A DNA stretch of 64,000 nt from positions 138,780-202,779 of the forward strand of contig JAUJNG010000006.1 of assembly GCA_030448265.1 (NCBI GenBank), given 5' to 3'. Below are positions 39,816-48,087 of this stretch, in pieces. Position 1 is the stretch's first letter. Every line of letters starts with the position of its first letter. The DNA is from Abditibacterium sp. (GTDB lineage: Bacteria > Armatimonadota > Abditibacteriia > Abditibacteriales > Abditibacteriaceae). A program made the translations under genes and the position numbers. The notes under the pieces are model-generated. The model had not been told where the DNA came from and did no database searches. It was given only the letters and a program-made list of their open reading frames with translations.

Positions 39816-40499
39816 ATGATAAACGTCGCATTGGCTTCGGCAGACCGGAAATTCATCCGCGAATTGCGCTTGCAATTGGTGGGATGGGGCTATCGGCCCT
39901 GGATGGCCGACCCCGAAGAGCCCTTTTTCGACCAGATCCAGGATCGGGGCGCCGACCTCATCATTTTCGACTTCACCGCCTCGATTACCGATCCCATTTC
40001 CGCCGTTAGAAGCATCAAAAACAACCGCGAACTCAAGCACATTCCCATCGTGGCCCTGGTCGATGTGCGTGACAGCGTGAACCTCGATTTTTCCATCGGC
40101 CTGGAAGATTTTCTGGTGCGCTCCGATGCTTTCGAAGAACTCGGCACGCGCATTCGCTTCGTGCTGTGGCGCCTTTCCAAAGTCGATTCCAAAGATACCG
40201 TGAAAGCCGGAAGCCTGGTGATGAATCTGGGCAGCTATTCGGTCGCGCTGAAGGGCGAAACGCTCGATTTAACCTTCAAAGAGTTCGAACTGCTGCGCTT
40301 TTTGCTGACCCATCGAGGCCGCGTTTTCTCGCGCGACGCGCTGTTGCGCCACGTCTGGGGCGAAGAGTATCTGGGCGGCACCCGCACCGTCGATGTCCAT
40401 ATTCGGCGTCTGCGCGCCAAAATCGGCCCCCAGTTTGATGAACTGATTCAAACCGTTCGCAATGTCGGCTACAAGATGATCGAGCAAAACAAAGGCTGA
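39816..40499 (+). CDS. OmpR-family response regulator with atypical receiver
   Basis: A 227-residue transcription factor. The C-terminal half is a normal OmpR/PhoB winged helix (LTFKEFELLRFLLTHRGRVFSRDALLRHVWGEEY, then RTVDVHIRRLRAKIG). The N-terminal receiver keeps the phospho-acceptor Asp (DLIIFDFTAS), but the acidic pair is replaced (VALASADRK instead of VDDE), the switch Thr is Val, and the Lys-Pro is Arg-Ser (LVRSD). It is probably not controlled by ordinary phosphotransfer. A CHASE3 histidine kinase lies downstream, after a terminator and a repeat. Confidence 0.9.
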   Translation: MINVALASADRKFIRELRLQLVGWGYRPWMADPEEPFFDQIQDRGADLIIFDFTASITDPISAVRSIKNNRELKHIPIVALVDVRDSVNLDFSIGLEDFLVRSDAFEELGTRIRFVLWRLSKVDSKDTVKAGSLVMNLGSYSVALKGETLDLTFKEFELLRFLLTHRGRVFSRDALLRHVWGEEYLGGTRTVDVHIRRLRAKIGPQFDELIQTVRNVGYKMIEQNKG

Positions 40500-40515
40500 A
40501 TTTTGGCGAAATCGG

Positions 40516-40552
40516 GGCGGGCCTCACTGAAAAGTGTGGCCCGCCGCTTTTT
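40516..40552 (+). terminator. Rho-independent terminator after the regulator gene
   Basis: Stem ggcgggcctcact / agtgtggcccgcc with loop gaaa and following cttttt. Confidence 0.8.
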
Positions 40553-40565
40553 AGAGCGTGTGAAG

Positions 40566-40648
40566 AATGAAGCACCCTACACGGAGGCACAGAGATTCCA
40601 GAGAATCATCTCAAACAATCTCTGTGCCTCCGCGTAGGGTGGTTCATT
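40566..40648. repeat. Long inverted repeat, CACAGAG variant with accctacacgg
   Basis: Arms of about 32 bp, aatgaagcaccctacacgga and complement, with two mismatches. Between the regulator and the kinase gene. Confidence 0.85.
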
Positions 40649-40693
40649 TTCTACGCGCTCTGAAGTCAATTCATCCGTTTTGGCTTGAATCGC

Positions 40694-42100
40694 ATGACCG
40701 CCATGATTTCCCTTCGCAGACGCCATCTTTACATCGCGTTTTTGCTGCTTTTCACCCTCACGGTTAACGCGGGCATCGCTTATTTCAACATCCGCCGCCT
40801 GGTGCAAAACGAGCGTGTGGTGGCGCGCACCTATTCGATTCTGGTCGAACTGGATAATGTCGTTGCCCTGGCAACCGAAGCCGAAACCGCACAGCGCGGC
40901 TTCATTTTGACGGGCGATGCGCGCTATCTCCAATCGTTTGAAGCCTCGCAGAGCCAGATAGAGGCGGCGCTCAACGTTCTCTCCAAAAACATCGTCAATC
41001 CCGAGCAAAAACGCACTCTGCCGCTTCTGAGGCGGGTGGTCGAGCAGCGTTTGCAACGGGCGCGACGGGGCATCGAACTGCGTCGTAAAAGAGGCTTCGG
41101 AGCGGCGCAAAAATTCATCGCGGCAGGTGTGGGCAGGCGCCAAATGGAAGCGATTGAATCCTACGCGCGGCGGATTCAAAACATCGAGCAGGAAGTTTTG
41201 CAGCAGCGCGCCGACGAATCGACCGCCGCCGCCGAAAACGCGACGCGCACTTTCTGGATCGCGACGGGGGCTAACGTCCTGTTTCTGGCCTTGGTTTCAG
41301 CGCTGCTGTGGCGCGCATCGGAACAAAACACGCGCTTGGAACACGCTTTTGCCGATCTCAAACGCGCCGAAGGCATGCGCGACAGCCTTTCGACGATGCT
41401 GGTTCACGACCTGCGAACGCCGCTCACCACGCTGCTGGGGCCGCTCGAAATGCTCCATTCCGGCGTTCTGGGGCCGCTCGATGAAAATCAGCGCGAAATC
41501 GTGATGATGAGCCACCTTTCGGGCCAGCGGCTTCTCACCCTGATCAACCAGTTGCTGGACATTTCCAAACTGGAAGCGGGCGAAATGAAAATTCGCGCCG
41601 TCGCCGTTATGGTGCCCGATCTCGTCAAAGAAGCGGTCGCCGAAGTCCCGCGGCACCAAAGCGGCGCAACCGCGCGCATCGACACCGAAATCGAGGCCGT
41701 TTTGCCTCCCGTGCGCTGCGACCACGAACTTTTACTGCGCGTGCTGATCAATCTTCTCGGCAACGCCCTCAAATTCACGCCTGCCGATGGACGGGTGACC
41801 GTGGGCGCGAAATCGCAAAAAGAGGCGGTTTTGCTGTGGGTGCGCGACACTGGAGAAGGCATTCCCGCGCAGGATTTGGATAAAGTTTTCGACAAATTCG
41901 GCCAGGTCGAAACCCGCAAAGCCGGACGCAAAATGTCGACCGGCCTGGGCCTGACGTTTTGCAAACTCGCCGTCGAAGCGCACGGCGGAAAAATTTGGGT
42001 GGAAAGCCAGGTCGGGCAGGGCAGCACCTTCTTTTTCACCGTTCCAATGGCCCAAAAGCGAGAAGTGTCAGCGAGCAAAGCGAACAGCCACCGCGAGTGA
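40694..42100 (+). CDS. CHASE3-domain sensor histidine kinase
   Basis: A 468-residue membrane kinase. First membrane helix (about 10-30), then a CHASE3 extracellular domain (about 35-180, AETAQRGFILTGDARYLQ is typical), second helix (about 195-215, TGANVLFLALVSALLW). The HisKA domain has the phospho-acceptor His in LVHDLRTPLTTLLG, and HATPase_c follows (LINLLGNALKFTP, DTGEGIP, KMSTGLGLTFCK). Its partner is unknown; the upstream regulator is an atypical receiver. Start at the ATG 40694 gives the first membrane helix directly; a TTG at 40685 is possible. Confidence 0.92.
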   Translation: MTAMISLRRRHLYIAFLLLFTLTVNAGIAYFNIRRLVQNERVVARTYSILVELDNVVALATEAETAQRGFILTGDARYLQSFEASQSQIEAALNVLSKNIVNPEQKRTLPLLRRVVEQRLQRARRGIELRRKRGFGAAQKFIAAGVGRRQMEAIESYARRIQNIEQEVLQQRADESTAAAENATRTFWIATGANVLFLALVSALLWRASEQNTRLEHAFADLKRAEGMRDSLSTMLVHDLRTPLTTLLGPLEMLHSGVLGPLDENQREIVMMSHLSGQRLLTLINQLLDISKLEAGEMKIRAVAVMVPDLVKEAVAEVPRHQSGATARIDTEIEAVLPPVRCDHELLLRVLINLLGNALKFTPADGRVTVGAKSQKEAVLLWVRDTGEGIPAQDLDKVFDKFGQVETRKAGRKMSTGLGLTFCKLAVEAHGGKIWVESQVGQGSTFFFTVPMAQKREVSASKANSHRE

Positions 42101-42125
42101 CAGCCGCGCCACAAAAGCAAACCCA

Positions 42126-42158
42126 AAAGGGCCGCGACTTTTAGAGTCGCGGCCCTTT
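42126..42158 (+). terminator. Terminator hairpin after the kinase gene
   Basis: Stem aaagggccgcgact / agtcgcggcccttt. It lies between two genes that end towards each other and can serve both. Confidence 0.75.
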
Positions 42159-42175
42159 CCTCACTTCACTGCTTC

Positions 42176-43081
42176 TTAACGCGAGGCGCCGTTGCGAGTC
42201 GCACGAGTAAAAGCGACTTCGCCATCGCCGCCTTTGGCGCCCTGCGATTCCTCGCCGAGCATGGCGCGCAGTTGGTCGATCACGCCGCTCGCCTCGCTCT
42301 TGGAAAGCTGGTCGAGCGGTTTGTTGACCATGCGGTCGAGGTCTTCCTCGCGCGAATGGCGTCCGAAAACGCGCCCCGCAATCGCCAGAATGGCACGATG
42401 CTGCGCGTCGGTGAGCAGGTTGTCCGCGTTTTGAGGAGCGACTTCGCGCGGCGCGTGGTCGCGCGCTTGCGGCGCTGAAGGACGCTGCGGCGTGCTTTCG
42501 CGCTGCGGACGACCGAAATCGCCCTGCGCGCTCAAATCGAGATCTTCCAAATCCTGGGTGAACATTCCGCTCGCGCGCGTCGCGGAGAGCGTGGCGTCGA
42601 TCAAAGCGCGCTTTTTCGCCATTTTGAGAATCGTGTTGGCGACGTTGGCGGCGTCCTGATTCTTGTAGCGGCGCTCGCGCGAGTTGCAACTGCCCACGCC
42701 TTCGGCTTCGATGCCCTGGGTGCGCTTGTTGAGAAGGGTGACTTTGACTTCGTAGGCCACGAAACCGTTGTCCCAGTCTTCGACGCGGTTGTTGAGTTCC
42801 ACGAGCGGCGACAAACCGAACACGGCATTGAGTTTTTCGGCGCCTGGCTTGAAAAGCGTCGGCTTGGAGCCGCCAGGGATGATGCCGTAATCCTCGCCTT
42901 CGCTCATGTGCTCGCGGACGTAATCCTTGAGCATCGCGGTGCGGCGCGTCATTTCGGCGGGGTCAACCGCGAAATCGGGGAAAACATCGTTGGCTGCATT
43001 TCCAGCCTCGGTTTGGGGTGCGTCTTGCACCTGGGTGTTTGCCTCGGTCGAAGCGACGCGAGTCTTTTTTTCTGCGCTCAT
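42176..43081 (-). CDS. Phage/plasmid-type conserved protein, possibly ssDNA-annealing related
   Basis: A 301-residue protein. Notable segments: DYGIIPGGSKPTLFKPGAEKL, NTILKMAKKRALIDATLSAT with SGMFTQDLED next, then a Pro/Arg-rich linker and a C-terminal helical module (LTDAQHRAILAIAGRVFG ... LSKSEASGVIDQLRAML). I recall this combination from proteins of phages, plasmids and some chromosomes, where the C-terminal module is shared with RecT/ERF-like annealing proteins; a firm function is not known to me. A strong ribosome-binding site (aaggag) precedes the ATG at 43081. No phage genes are around. Confidence 0.6.
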   Translation of the reverse strand: MSAEKKTRVASTEANTQVQDAPQTEAGNAANDVFPDFAVDPAEMTRRTAMLKDYVREHMSEGEDYGIIPGGSKPTLFKPGAEKLNAVFGLSPLVELNNRVEDWDNGFVAYEVKVTLLNKRTQGIEAEGVGSCNSRERRYKNQDAANVANTILKMAKKRALIDATLSATRASGMFTQDLEDLDLSAQGDFGRPQRESTPQRPSAPQARDHAPREVAPQNADNLLTDAQHRAILAIAGRVFGRHSREEDLDRMVNKPLDQLSKSEASGVIDQLRAMLGEESQGAKGGDGEVAFTRATRNGASR

Positions 43082-43214
43082 TTGGCTTGTCTCCTTGTCC
43101 AGTAACGGACGGTTCAAGGGCATTATCGTTCCTGTTTCACTGAATTGGATGAATTCAAGCAACAGGTATTTTAGCGCAGAAAAATGGGGATTGCAAGCTG
43201 AATTTTTCAGCAAA

Positions 43215-43304
43215 TTGGAGAACGCGAAGCGTTAGCGAGTGAGGCTCAACAGTAACTTTTCAGTGGCAGAAATGCCTCACTCGCTGACGCTTCGCGGTCT
43301 CCAA
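43215..43304. repeat. Inverted repeat, gcgaagcgttagcgagtgagg family
   Basis: Arms of about 30 bp (ttggagaacgcgaagcgtta... and complement) with about two mismatches. The right arm overlaps the last codons of the small membrane gene at 43277-43591, so that protein's C-terminus comes from repeat DNA. Confidence 0.88.
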
Positions 43305-43591
43305 GCTATTCGAATTCCGGCAAGAAGCCCAAGAAAAGCACCGATTCCAGCGCCTATGGGGAGTGAAGCCAGATAAATCATGCCCCATTGACCATCGTGC
43401 AAAATTTCAGGATTAGTCAACTTATAAAATAAAGGAGGCAAGATGAAACCTCCAACTATTCCGAGAACAAGGCCAACTAAGCGCCGAAGAACGCGAATAC
43501 CAGATAATGCATAAAAACGAAAAACTCCACCGATTTCTCGGCGGAGTTTCTCTGATTTTCGTAGCGGCGGGGAGATTTGAACTCCCGACAA
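43277..43591 (-). CDS. Small membrane protein, start uncertain
   Basis: The open frame codes for two hydrophobic segments (LVGLVLGIVGGFILPPLFY and LASLPIGAGIGAFLGLLAGI) with a polar loop TNPEILHDGQWG between, and a basic end. The frame runs upstream into the tRNA-Met gene, so the real start is inside the frame but no ATG or GTG is well placed. Either a rare start is used or the N-terminus was lost. The last residues are encoded by an inverted repeat. No family recognised. Confidence 0.4.
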   Translation of the reverse strand: MSGVQISPPLRKSEKLRREIGGVFRFYALSGIRVLRRLVGLVLGIVGGFILPPLFYKLTNPEILHDGQWGMIYLASLPIGAGIGAFLGLLAGIRIAWRPRSVSE

Positions 43592-43635
43592 CCGGCTTAT
43601 GAAGCCGGTGCTCTAACCAACTGAGCTACACCGCC
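43562..43635 (-). tRNA. tRNA-Met (anticodon CAT), elongator type
   Basis: A 74-nt cloverleaf on the minus strand. Acceptor GGCGGTG pairs with CGCCGCT, giving a G-U first pair; D arm GCTC AGTTGGTTA GAGC; anticodon arm CCGGC-TTCATAA-GCCGG with CAT; T arm GGGAG-TTCAAAT-CTCCC. Discriminator A, no encoded CCA. The GC stem without the GGG/CCC run argues against the initiator; an isoleucine tRNA with modified C34 cannot be excluded. Confidence 0.92.
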
Positions 43636-43636
43636 A

Positions 43637-43712
43637 GAGAAAAGGCTAAAGGATGAAGGCTAAAGGCTAAAAACCAGAATTTAGCCTTTAGACTTCATCC
43701 TTTAGCCTTCTC
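43637..43712. repeat. Inverted repeat, aaggctaaaggatgaagg family
   Basis: Arms of about 33 bp, gagaaaaggctaaaggatga and complement, right arm one module shorter. Starts one base after the tRNA-Met 5' end and ends two bases before the next stop codon. Confidence 0.88.
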
Positions 43713-43714
43713 GT

Positions 43715-43894
43715 TCAGTCGTCCTGCGAGCGGCGGCGCTTTTGCTTGCGCTTTTTGAGTTTGCGCTGTTTGCGCTCTTCGATTTTGCGGCGGCGCTCGG
43801 AGTGTTCGTGGCGAATCGCGTCGCCCAGTTGCTGATCCAGTTGCTGGAGCGGCGCGGCGTCGTAGGATTGGAGTCGGACAAGATCAACTGGCAT
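43715..43894 (-). CDS. Small highly basic protein, 59 residues
   Basis: The product begins MPVDLVRLQSYDAAPLQQ and ends in RKQRKLKKRKQKRRR; the last 30 residues are mostly Lys and Arg. A ribosome-binding site (gaggt) lies 9 bp before the ATG. The N-terminal half is helical and not basic, so it may be a binding domain with a nucleic-acid tail. Divergent from mdh. Unknown family. Confidence 0.6.
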   Translation of the reverse strand: MPVDLVRLQSYDAAPLQQLDQQLGDAIRHEHSERRRKIEERKQRKLKKRKQKRRRSQDD

Positions 43895-43999
43895 GAAAAT
43901 ATTACCTCGGAACCGTTTCGGGCCTGATATGTGCTGGATTCGGCCCGTCAAATTATAGCGACGCCCCATCGCTCTGTCAACGAAACCCTTCGAAAAACC

Positions 44000-44983
44000 A
44001 TGAATTCCCCACAACACGTCGCCATCACCGGCGCCGCCGGTCAAATCGGCTATGCCCTGGCTTTTCGCATCGCGTCGGGCGCGATGTTCGGGCCGCAAAC
44101 GCCCGTCGTTTTGCATCTCATCGAAATCCCGCTCGCGCTTCCGTCGCTTGAAGGCGTGGTGATGGAACTCGACGACTGCGCCTTTCCGCTTCTGCACGGC
44201 GTCGTTCCCACCGCCGATGGGGATGAAGGTTTTCGCGGCGTCAACTGGGCGCTTCTGGTAGGTAGCGTGCCGCGCAAAGAGGGCATGGAGCGCAAGGATC
44301 TGCTGGGCATCAACGGCCAAATTTTCACCGGACAGGGCCAGGCCATTCAAAAGAATGGCGCCTCGGATGTGCGGATTTTAGTCGTCGGTAATCCCTGCAA
44401 CACCAACTGCCTGATCGCGATGAACAACGCGCCCGACATTCCGCGCAATCGCTGGTTCGCCATGACGCGCCTCGATGAAAACCGCGCCAAAACCCAGTTG
44501 GCCAAAAAAGCGGGCGTTTTGGCCCGCGAAGTGGATCGCACCGTGATTTGGGGCAACCACTCGGCGACGCAGTTCCCCGATTTCACCAACGCGCGCATTC
44601 AGGGGAAACCCGCGACGCAGATGATCCAAGACCGCGCTTATCTCGAAAACGAGTTCATCCCGACGGTGCAGCAGCGCGGCGCGGCGGTTATCAAGGCGCG
44701 CGGCGCCTCGTCTGCCGGAAGCGCGGCCAATGCCATTATCGATTCGGTGGTTTCCCTCACCACGCCCACACCGCGCGATGACTGGCACAGCGTCGCGCTT
44801 TGCTCCGATGGCTCCTACGGCGTGCCCCAAGGGCTAATTTGCTCGTTTCCCACGCGCTGCGACGGTTCGAGTGTCGCAATCGTGCAAAACGTGCCGCTCG
44901 ACGACTTCGCGCAGACAAAGGTAGCGCTTTCGGTGGACGAACTGCAAGCCGAAAAAGCCCTCACGGCGCATTTGCTGCCGTAG
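44000..44983 (+). CDS. mdh: Malate dehydrogenase (NAD-dependent)
   Basis: Interconverts malate and oxaloacetate in the TCA cycle. 327 residues of the cytosolic-type (MDH2-like) group: Rossmann loop [12 protein letters not shown], substrate and catalytic part [33 protein letters not shown], and the catalytic His in [13 protein letters not shown]. The ATG at 44000 starts the family; extension to 43931 would be extra. Confidence 0.95.
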   Translation: MNSPQHVAITGAAGQIGYALAFRIASGAMFGPQTPVVLHLIEIPLALPSLEGVVMELDDCAFPLLHGVVPTADGDEGFRGVNWALLVGSVPRKEGMERKDLLGINGQIFTGQGQAIQKNGASDVRILVVGNPCNTNCLIAMNNAPDIPRNRWFAMTRLDENRAKTQLAKKAGVLAREVDRTVIWGNHSATQFPDFTNARIQGKPATQMIQDRAYLENEFIPTVQQRGAAVIKARGASSAGSAANAIIDSVVSLTTPTPRDDWHSVALCSDGSYGVPQGLICSFPTRCDGSSVAIVQNVPLDDFAQTKVALSVDELQAEKALTAHLLP

Positions 44984-44995
44984 CGAAATGCGAAC

Positions 44996-45031
44996 AAAAA
45001 AGCCCGACGCACATTGCGCGTCGGGCTTTTT
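44996..45031. terminator. Bidirectional terminator between mdh and the lipoprotein gene
   Basis: Stem aaaaagcccgacgc / gcgtcgggcttttt with a short loop; T runs occur on both strands. Confidence 0.85.
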
Positions 45032-45045
45032 GGATTCGTCAATAA

Positions 45046-45204
45046 TTACTCGTCACCTGCATCGGCGCCTTTAGCGGCGGCGTTGTTAGTCGCGTTGCCA
45101 GCATCTTCTTCTTCATCTGCGCCTCCGCAACCAACAAGGACGGCGCTGGAAAGAATTGCACCAACAACAGCGAACAGGGTTAAACGTTGCATCCAGTTTT
45201 TCAT
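45046..45204 (-). CDS. Small lipoprotein, 52 residues
   Basis: MKNWMQRLTLFAVVGAILSS is a lipoprotein signal, and the lipobox VLVG|C follows, with the Cys at residue 28. The mature part is short and acidic (GGADEEEDAGNATNN...). A perfect ribosome-binding site (aaaggagg) is 6 bp before the ATG. This gene is convergent with mdh, the two sharing a terminator. Function unknown. Confidence 0.75.
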   Translation of the reverse strand: MKNWMQRLTLFAVVGAILSSAVLVGCGGADEEEDAGNATNNAAAKGADAGDE

Positions 45205-45287
45205 AGGAACCTCCTTTCCCCTGAAACGGGGCGATTTAAATTTCGACCGTCAGCTTAGCAAAAAACGCACCGCTTGAGGTTGAAAAA

Positions 45288-47957
45288 TTAGAAAGACCGA
45301 CCAATTTCTAACGAGTAGTGCCGGTCTCTGCGGCTCGGCTCGCCGAAAACGAAATTGGGCTGGTCGGTTCTGACTTGCTGCGCGCGCGCCGTAATGGTGA
45401 ACGAACGCGACAGATGGTAGCTCGCGGCGAAGCGGGCAACCAACTGGCGCGAGAAGCCGCGCCCCGTCGCCTGTCCCGTATTTTGATCCCCCGAGTTGAT
45501 GTCGGAAAACTCGATGCCGCCAAAAAGCCGCAGGTTTTTGAGCGGTGAATAATAGCCTTCGAAGCGCAGTGTTTCCGCGCCTCCGGCGGTGGTTGGAGCC
45601 ATGGGCGCGATGGGGTGGCCGAGCGGCGCGCCGTCATATTGGTAGTAGTAGTCCGGCGTGTCCGACGGCCCGCCAGGAAAGGGCAGATAGGTGAAGGAGT
45701 TGAAGGTGGCGAATTCCGCCGTGAATCCAGCCTTGGCGGGATTTCGGGGGTTGAAAAAGCGGCCCCCGACGAGCAGTCCGGTGCGATTGGGGATGGCCGG
45801 AATCGAGCGCAGCGAAATGTCGTCGATGAGGATTTCGCCGTAAACGCGCGCGCCCCTGCCGACTGCGGCCTCGACGAAGCCGCTCAGCAGGCTGTTGGCG
45901 CGCGATTGGGAATCGCGCTCGTCGTCGGGTTTGGAAAGAAAAAGCGGCAGCGGCGTAAACCCAATCAGGAAGTATCTCGGATTGAAGGCTTCGAGAGCGA
46001 AAATGGTGGCCGCCGTGCCGACGCGCACATTGTTGCCGATTTTCACGCTGATGGTCTGGCCATAAAACGAACGCTGTTCGCCCGCCGGCCCGCGCCCGAG
46101 CGGCGCATAGATGCCTTCCAAACGGTAGGAACCACGCTCGAACCTCGTGCTGAGCGAATTGAGGCCGCCTGGAACGTCGCTCAGGATGGTGGTGCCGAAT
46201 TGCCCGACGCCCCACCAGAACTCCTTGCGCCCCACATTAATGGTCAGGCCGCGCAGCAGTTTGTCAGCGTTGTAGGAAACGAAGGCTTTGCGAAGCTCGA
46301 AATTAGAAACATCTGAGTTGAAAGCCCCTGTGTTAGTGGTGTTGGTGCCGCGCCGGATGTCGGTGCCGGAGTCGAACGAACCGTAAAAATTGAGGTTGGA
46401 ACCGAACTGCCCGAAAACGTTGGTGCGCGTGTCGAAGCCGCTCTGGACGCGGCGTTGACCGTAGCTTTCGGAGAAGGGATCGCGGCTGTCAGCGCCCGTC
46501 GCGCCACCGGCGAGAGTCGCGCGCGAAAAACCGGAAACGCCGAAGGCATTCCCGCCCCCGCGCAGCGCGTCAAGGCTGGCGGGCGTTTCGCCGAGTTGAA
46601 TCAGGTCGCGGCGAAAATCCTGGCTTAAAATCGCCAGCGCGGCGCGACTGCGGCCCTCGCGCTCGCCCGTCGAGTTGGCCAGCGCCTCGCGCACGAAGCC
46701 CGCGATCTGAGCGCGCGAAAACAGAATATCTTCCGAGGTATTGTGACGCCGCGCGCCCTCATCCTGGAAAACCGAAGGCGGCTGCGATTTAATCAGACCG
46801 CTCGCCGCGAGCGCCGCCAGCAGTTCGTAAGCGCGTTCGGCGCGCGGAACCGCGAAATTGGCGGCGCCGGTTTCGTATTTGACCGGCGTCGAAACCGGAG
46901 CATTGGGGGTCGCCGCCTGCTGAATGGCAGGGCCGCCCACTCTCGACGAAGCGCCCAAAATGCCGACCGCATCACCCGCCGCGATGGGCGACAGCGATTC
47001 GTCGCGCCACAAGACGATGCCCGACGCCGAATTTTCGTTCACGACCTGCAAACGCAGCAAACCGATGATGGCGCCGTCGCGCAAAATCGGCAAATTGCGC
47101 GACGGCGCGATACCCTGTGCGCTACCCGCCGAAATGATGACGTTTTGGCCTTCGATGGCGGTGATGGTCGCCGTCGCGCCCGAAAGCGAGGCGACCGGAG
47201 CCGGTGCGACGCGAATGCCATTGGCATCGACTGGCGAAGTAGGCGGCGCATCGGGAATCGCGGCGGGCGTCGTGGGCGGCAGAGGCAGCGCTTCGACGAT
47301 CACAAAACGCGCTGTGCTGCCAACGGTGGGCACGAATCCCTCTTGTAAAACGGAAAGCGTCGCGAGGGAATCGTTGGGGCGCACTTCGGTGATTTGCAGG
47401 CGCGCTCTGATGTCGCCGTTGAGCGGCAGGGCGTAAACCGCGCCCACCACGGCGCCATCGGCGGCGCCGATGCTTAAAGTCGCCGTTGTCCCCATAACGC
47501 TGGTCACGACAGCCTGTCGCGGAATCGCCAGAGTTCCCGTTGTCACAGGGGCGGGGTTGGGTGTCGTTGTGGTGGCGGGAGGGGCGGGAGGCGCTTCGGG
47601 CGCAGGGGCGGGCGCGGCGAGCGGTTCTTCGCCCGTAAATGTCGCCGTGTCGCCGACGGTGACGGTGAATCCGGCATCGGAGGCGACGACATTCGCGGTG
47701 CTTTCGGTCGCAGTTACGGCGTTAATTTGGATTCTGGCGCCGGCGTTGCCCCGCGCCACCCGAAAGGTCTGGCCGATTTTGGCGCCGTCGTCGGTGCCGA
47801 CTGCGAGCGTCAAAACTTCGCCGCGCACGGCGGTGACGAGCGCGGTTCTGGGCGCCGGTTTGGCCAACTGCGCCTCCACGCGCGGGACGGAAACGGTGGC
47901 GGGGCCAAGCCACAATAGCGAGACCAGAAAAGTTCGAGGGGAAGGTCGAAAACGCAT
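45288..47957 (-). CDS. Outer-membrane beta-barrel, Wzi-like, with N-terminal repeats
   Basis: An 889-residue exported protein. Signal peptide (about 1-29), then three copies of a unit of about 75 residues (start ALVTAVRGEVLTLAVGTDDGAKIGQTFRV) separated by Pro/Ala linkers, similar to FlgT-like or repeat barrels. A segment like an S-layer-homology helix follows (RAYELLAALAASGLIKS). The C-terminal half is a beta-barrel of the capsule-assembly Wzi or porin type (NVGRKEFWWGVGQFG; final residue Phe, a typical outer-membrane insertion end). Likely an outer-membrane protein anchored to the periplasmic polymer; role not proven. Confidence 0.75.
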   Translation of the reverse strand: MRFRPSPRTFLVSLLWLGPATVSVPRVEAQLAKPAPRTALVTAVRGEVLTLAVGTDDGAKIGQTFRVARGNAGARIQINAVTATESTANVVASDAGFTVTVGDTATFTGEEPLAAPAPAPEAPPAPPATTTTPNPAPVTTGTLAIPRQAVVTSVMGTTATLSIGAADGAVVGAVYALPLNGDIRARLQITEVRPNDSLATLSVLQEGFVPTVGSTARFVIVEALPLPPTTPAAIPDAPPTSPVDANGIRVAPAPVASLSGATATITAIEGQNVIISAGSAQGIAPSRNLPILRDGAIIGLLRLQVVNENSASGIVLWRDESLSPIAAGDAVGILGASSRVGGPAIQQAATPNAPVSTPVKYETGAANFAVPRAERAYELLAALAASGLIKSQPPSVFQDEGARRHNTSEDILFSRAQIAGFVREALANSTGEREGRSRAALAILSQDFRRDLIQLGETPASLDALRGGGNAFGVSGFSRATLAGGATGADSRDPFSESYGQRRVQSGFDTRTNVFGQFGSNLNFYGSFDSGTDIRRGTNTTNTGAFNSDVSNFELRKAFVSYNADKLLRGLTINVGRKEFWWGVGQFGTTILSDVPGGLNSLSTRFERGSYRLEGIYAPLGRGPAGEQRSFYGQTISVKIGNNVRVGTAATIFALEAFNPRYFLIGFTPLPLFLSKPDDERDSQSRANSLLSGFVEAAVGRGARVYGEILIDDISLRSIPAIPNRTGLLVGGRFFNPRNPAKAGFTAEFATFNSFTYLPFPGGPSDTPDYYYQYDGAPLGHPIAPMAPTTAGGAETLRFEGYYSPLKNLRLFGGIEFSDINSGDQNTGQATGRGFSRQLVARFAASYHLSRSFTITARAQQVRTDQPNFVFGEPSRRDRHYSLEIGRSF

Positions 47958-48026
47958 AATTTGGAAAAAACCAGGTGTGTCGCGGGCGGCAAAAATGAAG
48001 AGCCTATTCAATATAAGCGGCAAAAC

Positions 48027-48064
48027 AAATTGCCGCAAGAAAACCAAGTTTCCTGCGGCAATTT
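48027..48064 (-). terminator. Hairpin between the radical SAM and barrel genes
   Basis: Stem aaattgccgcaagaaa / tttcctgcggcaattt with a short loop; it follows the radical SAM stop codon on the minus strand. Confidence 0.6.
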
Positions 48065-48087
48065 AAGTTGCGCGTAAATGAAGTAAA

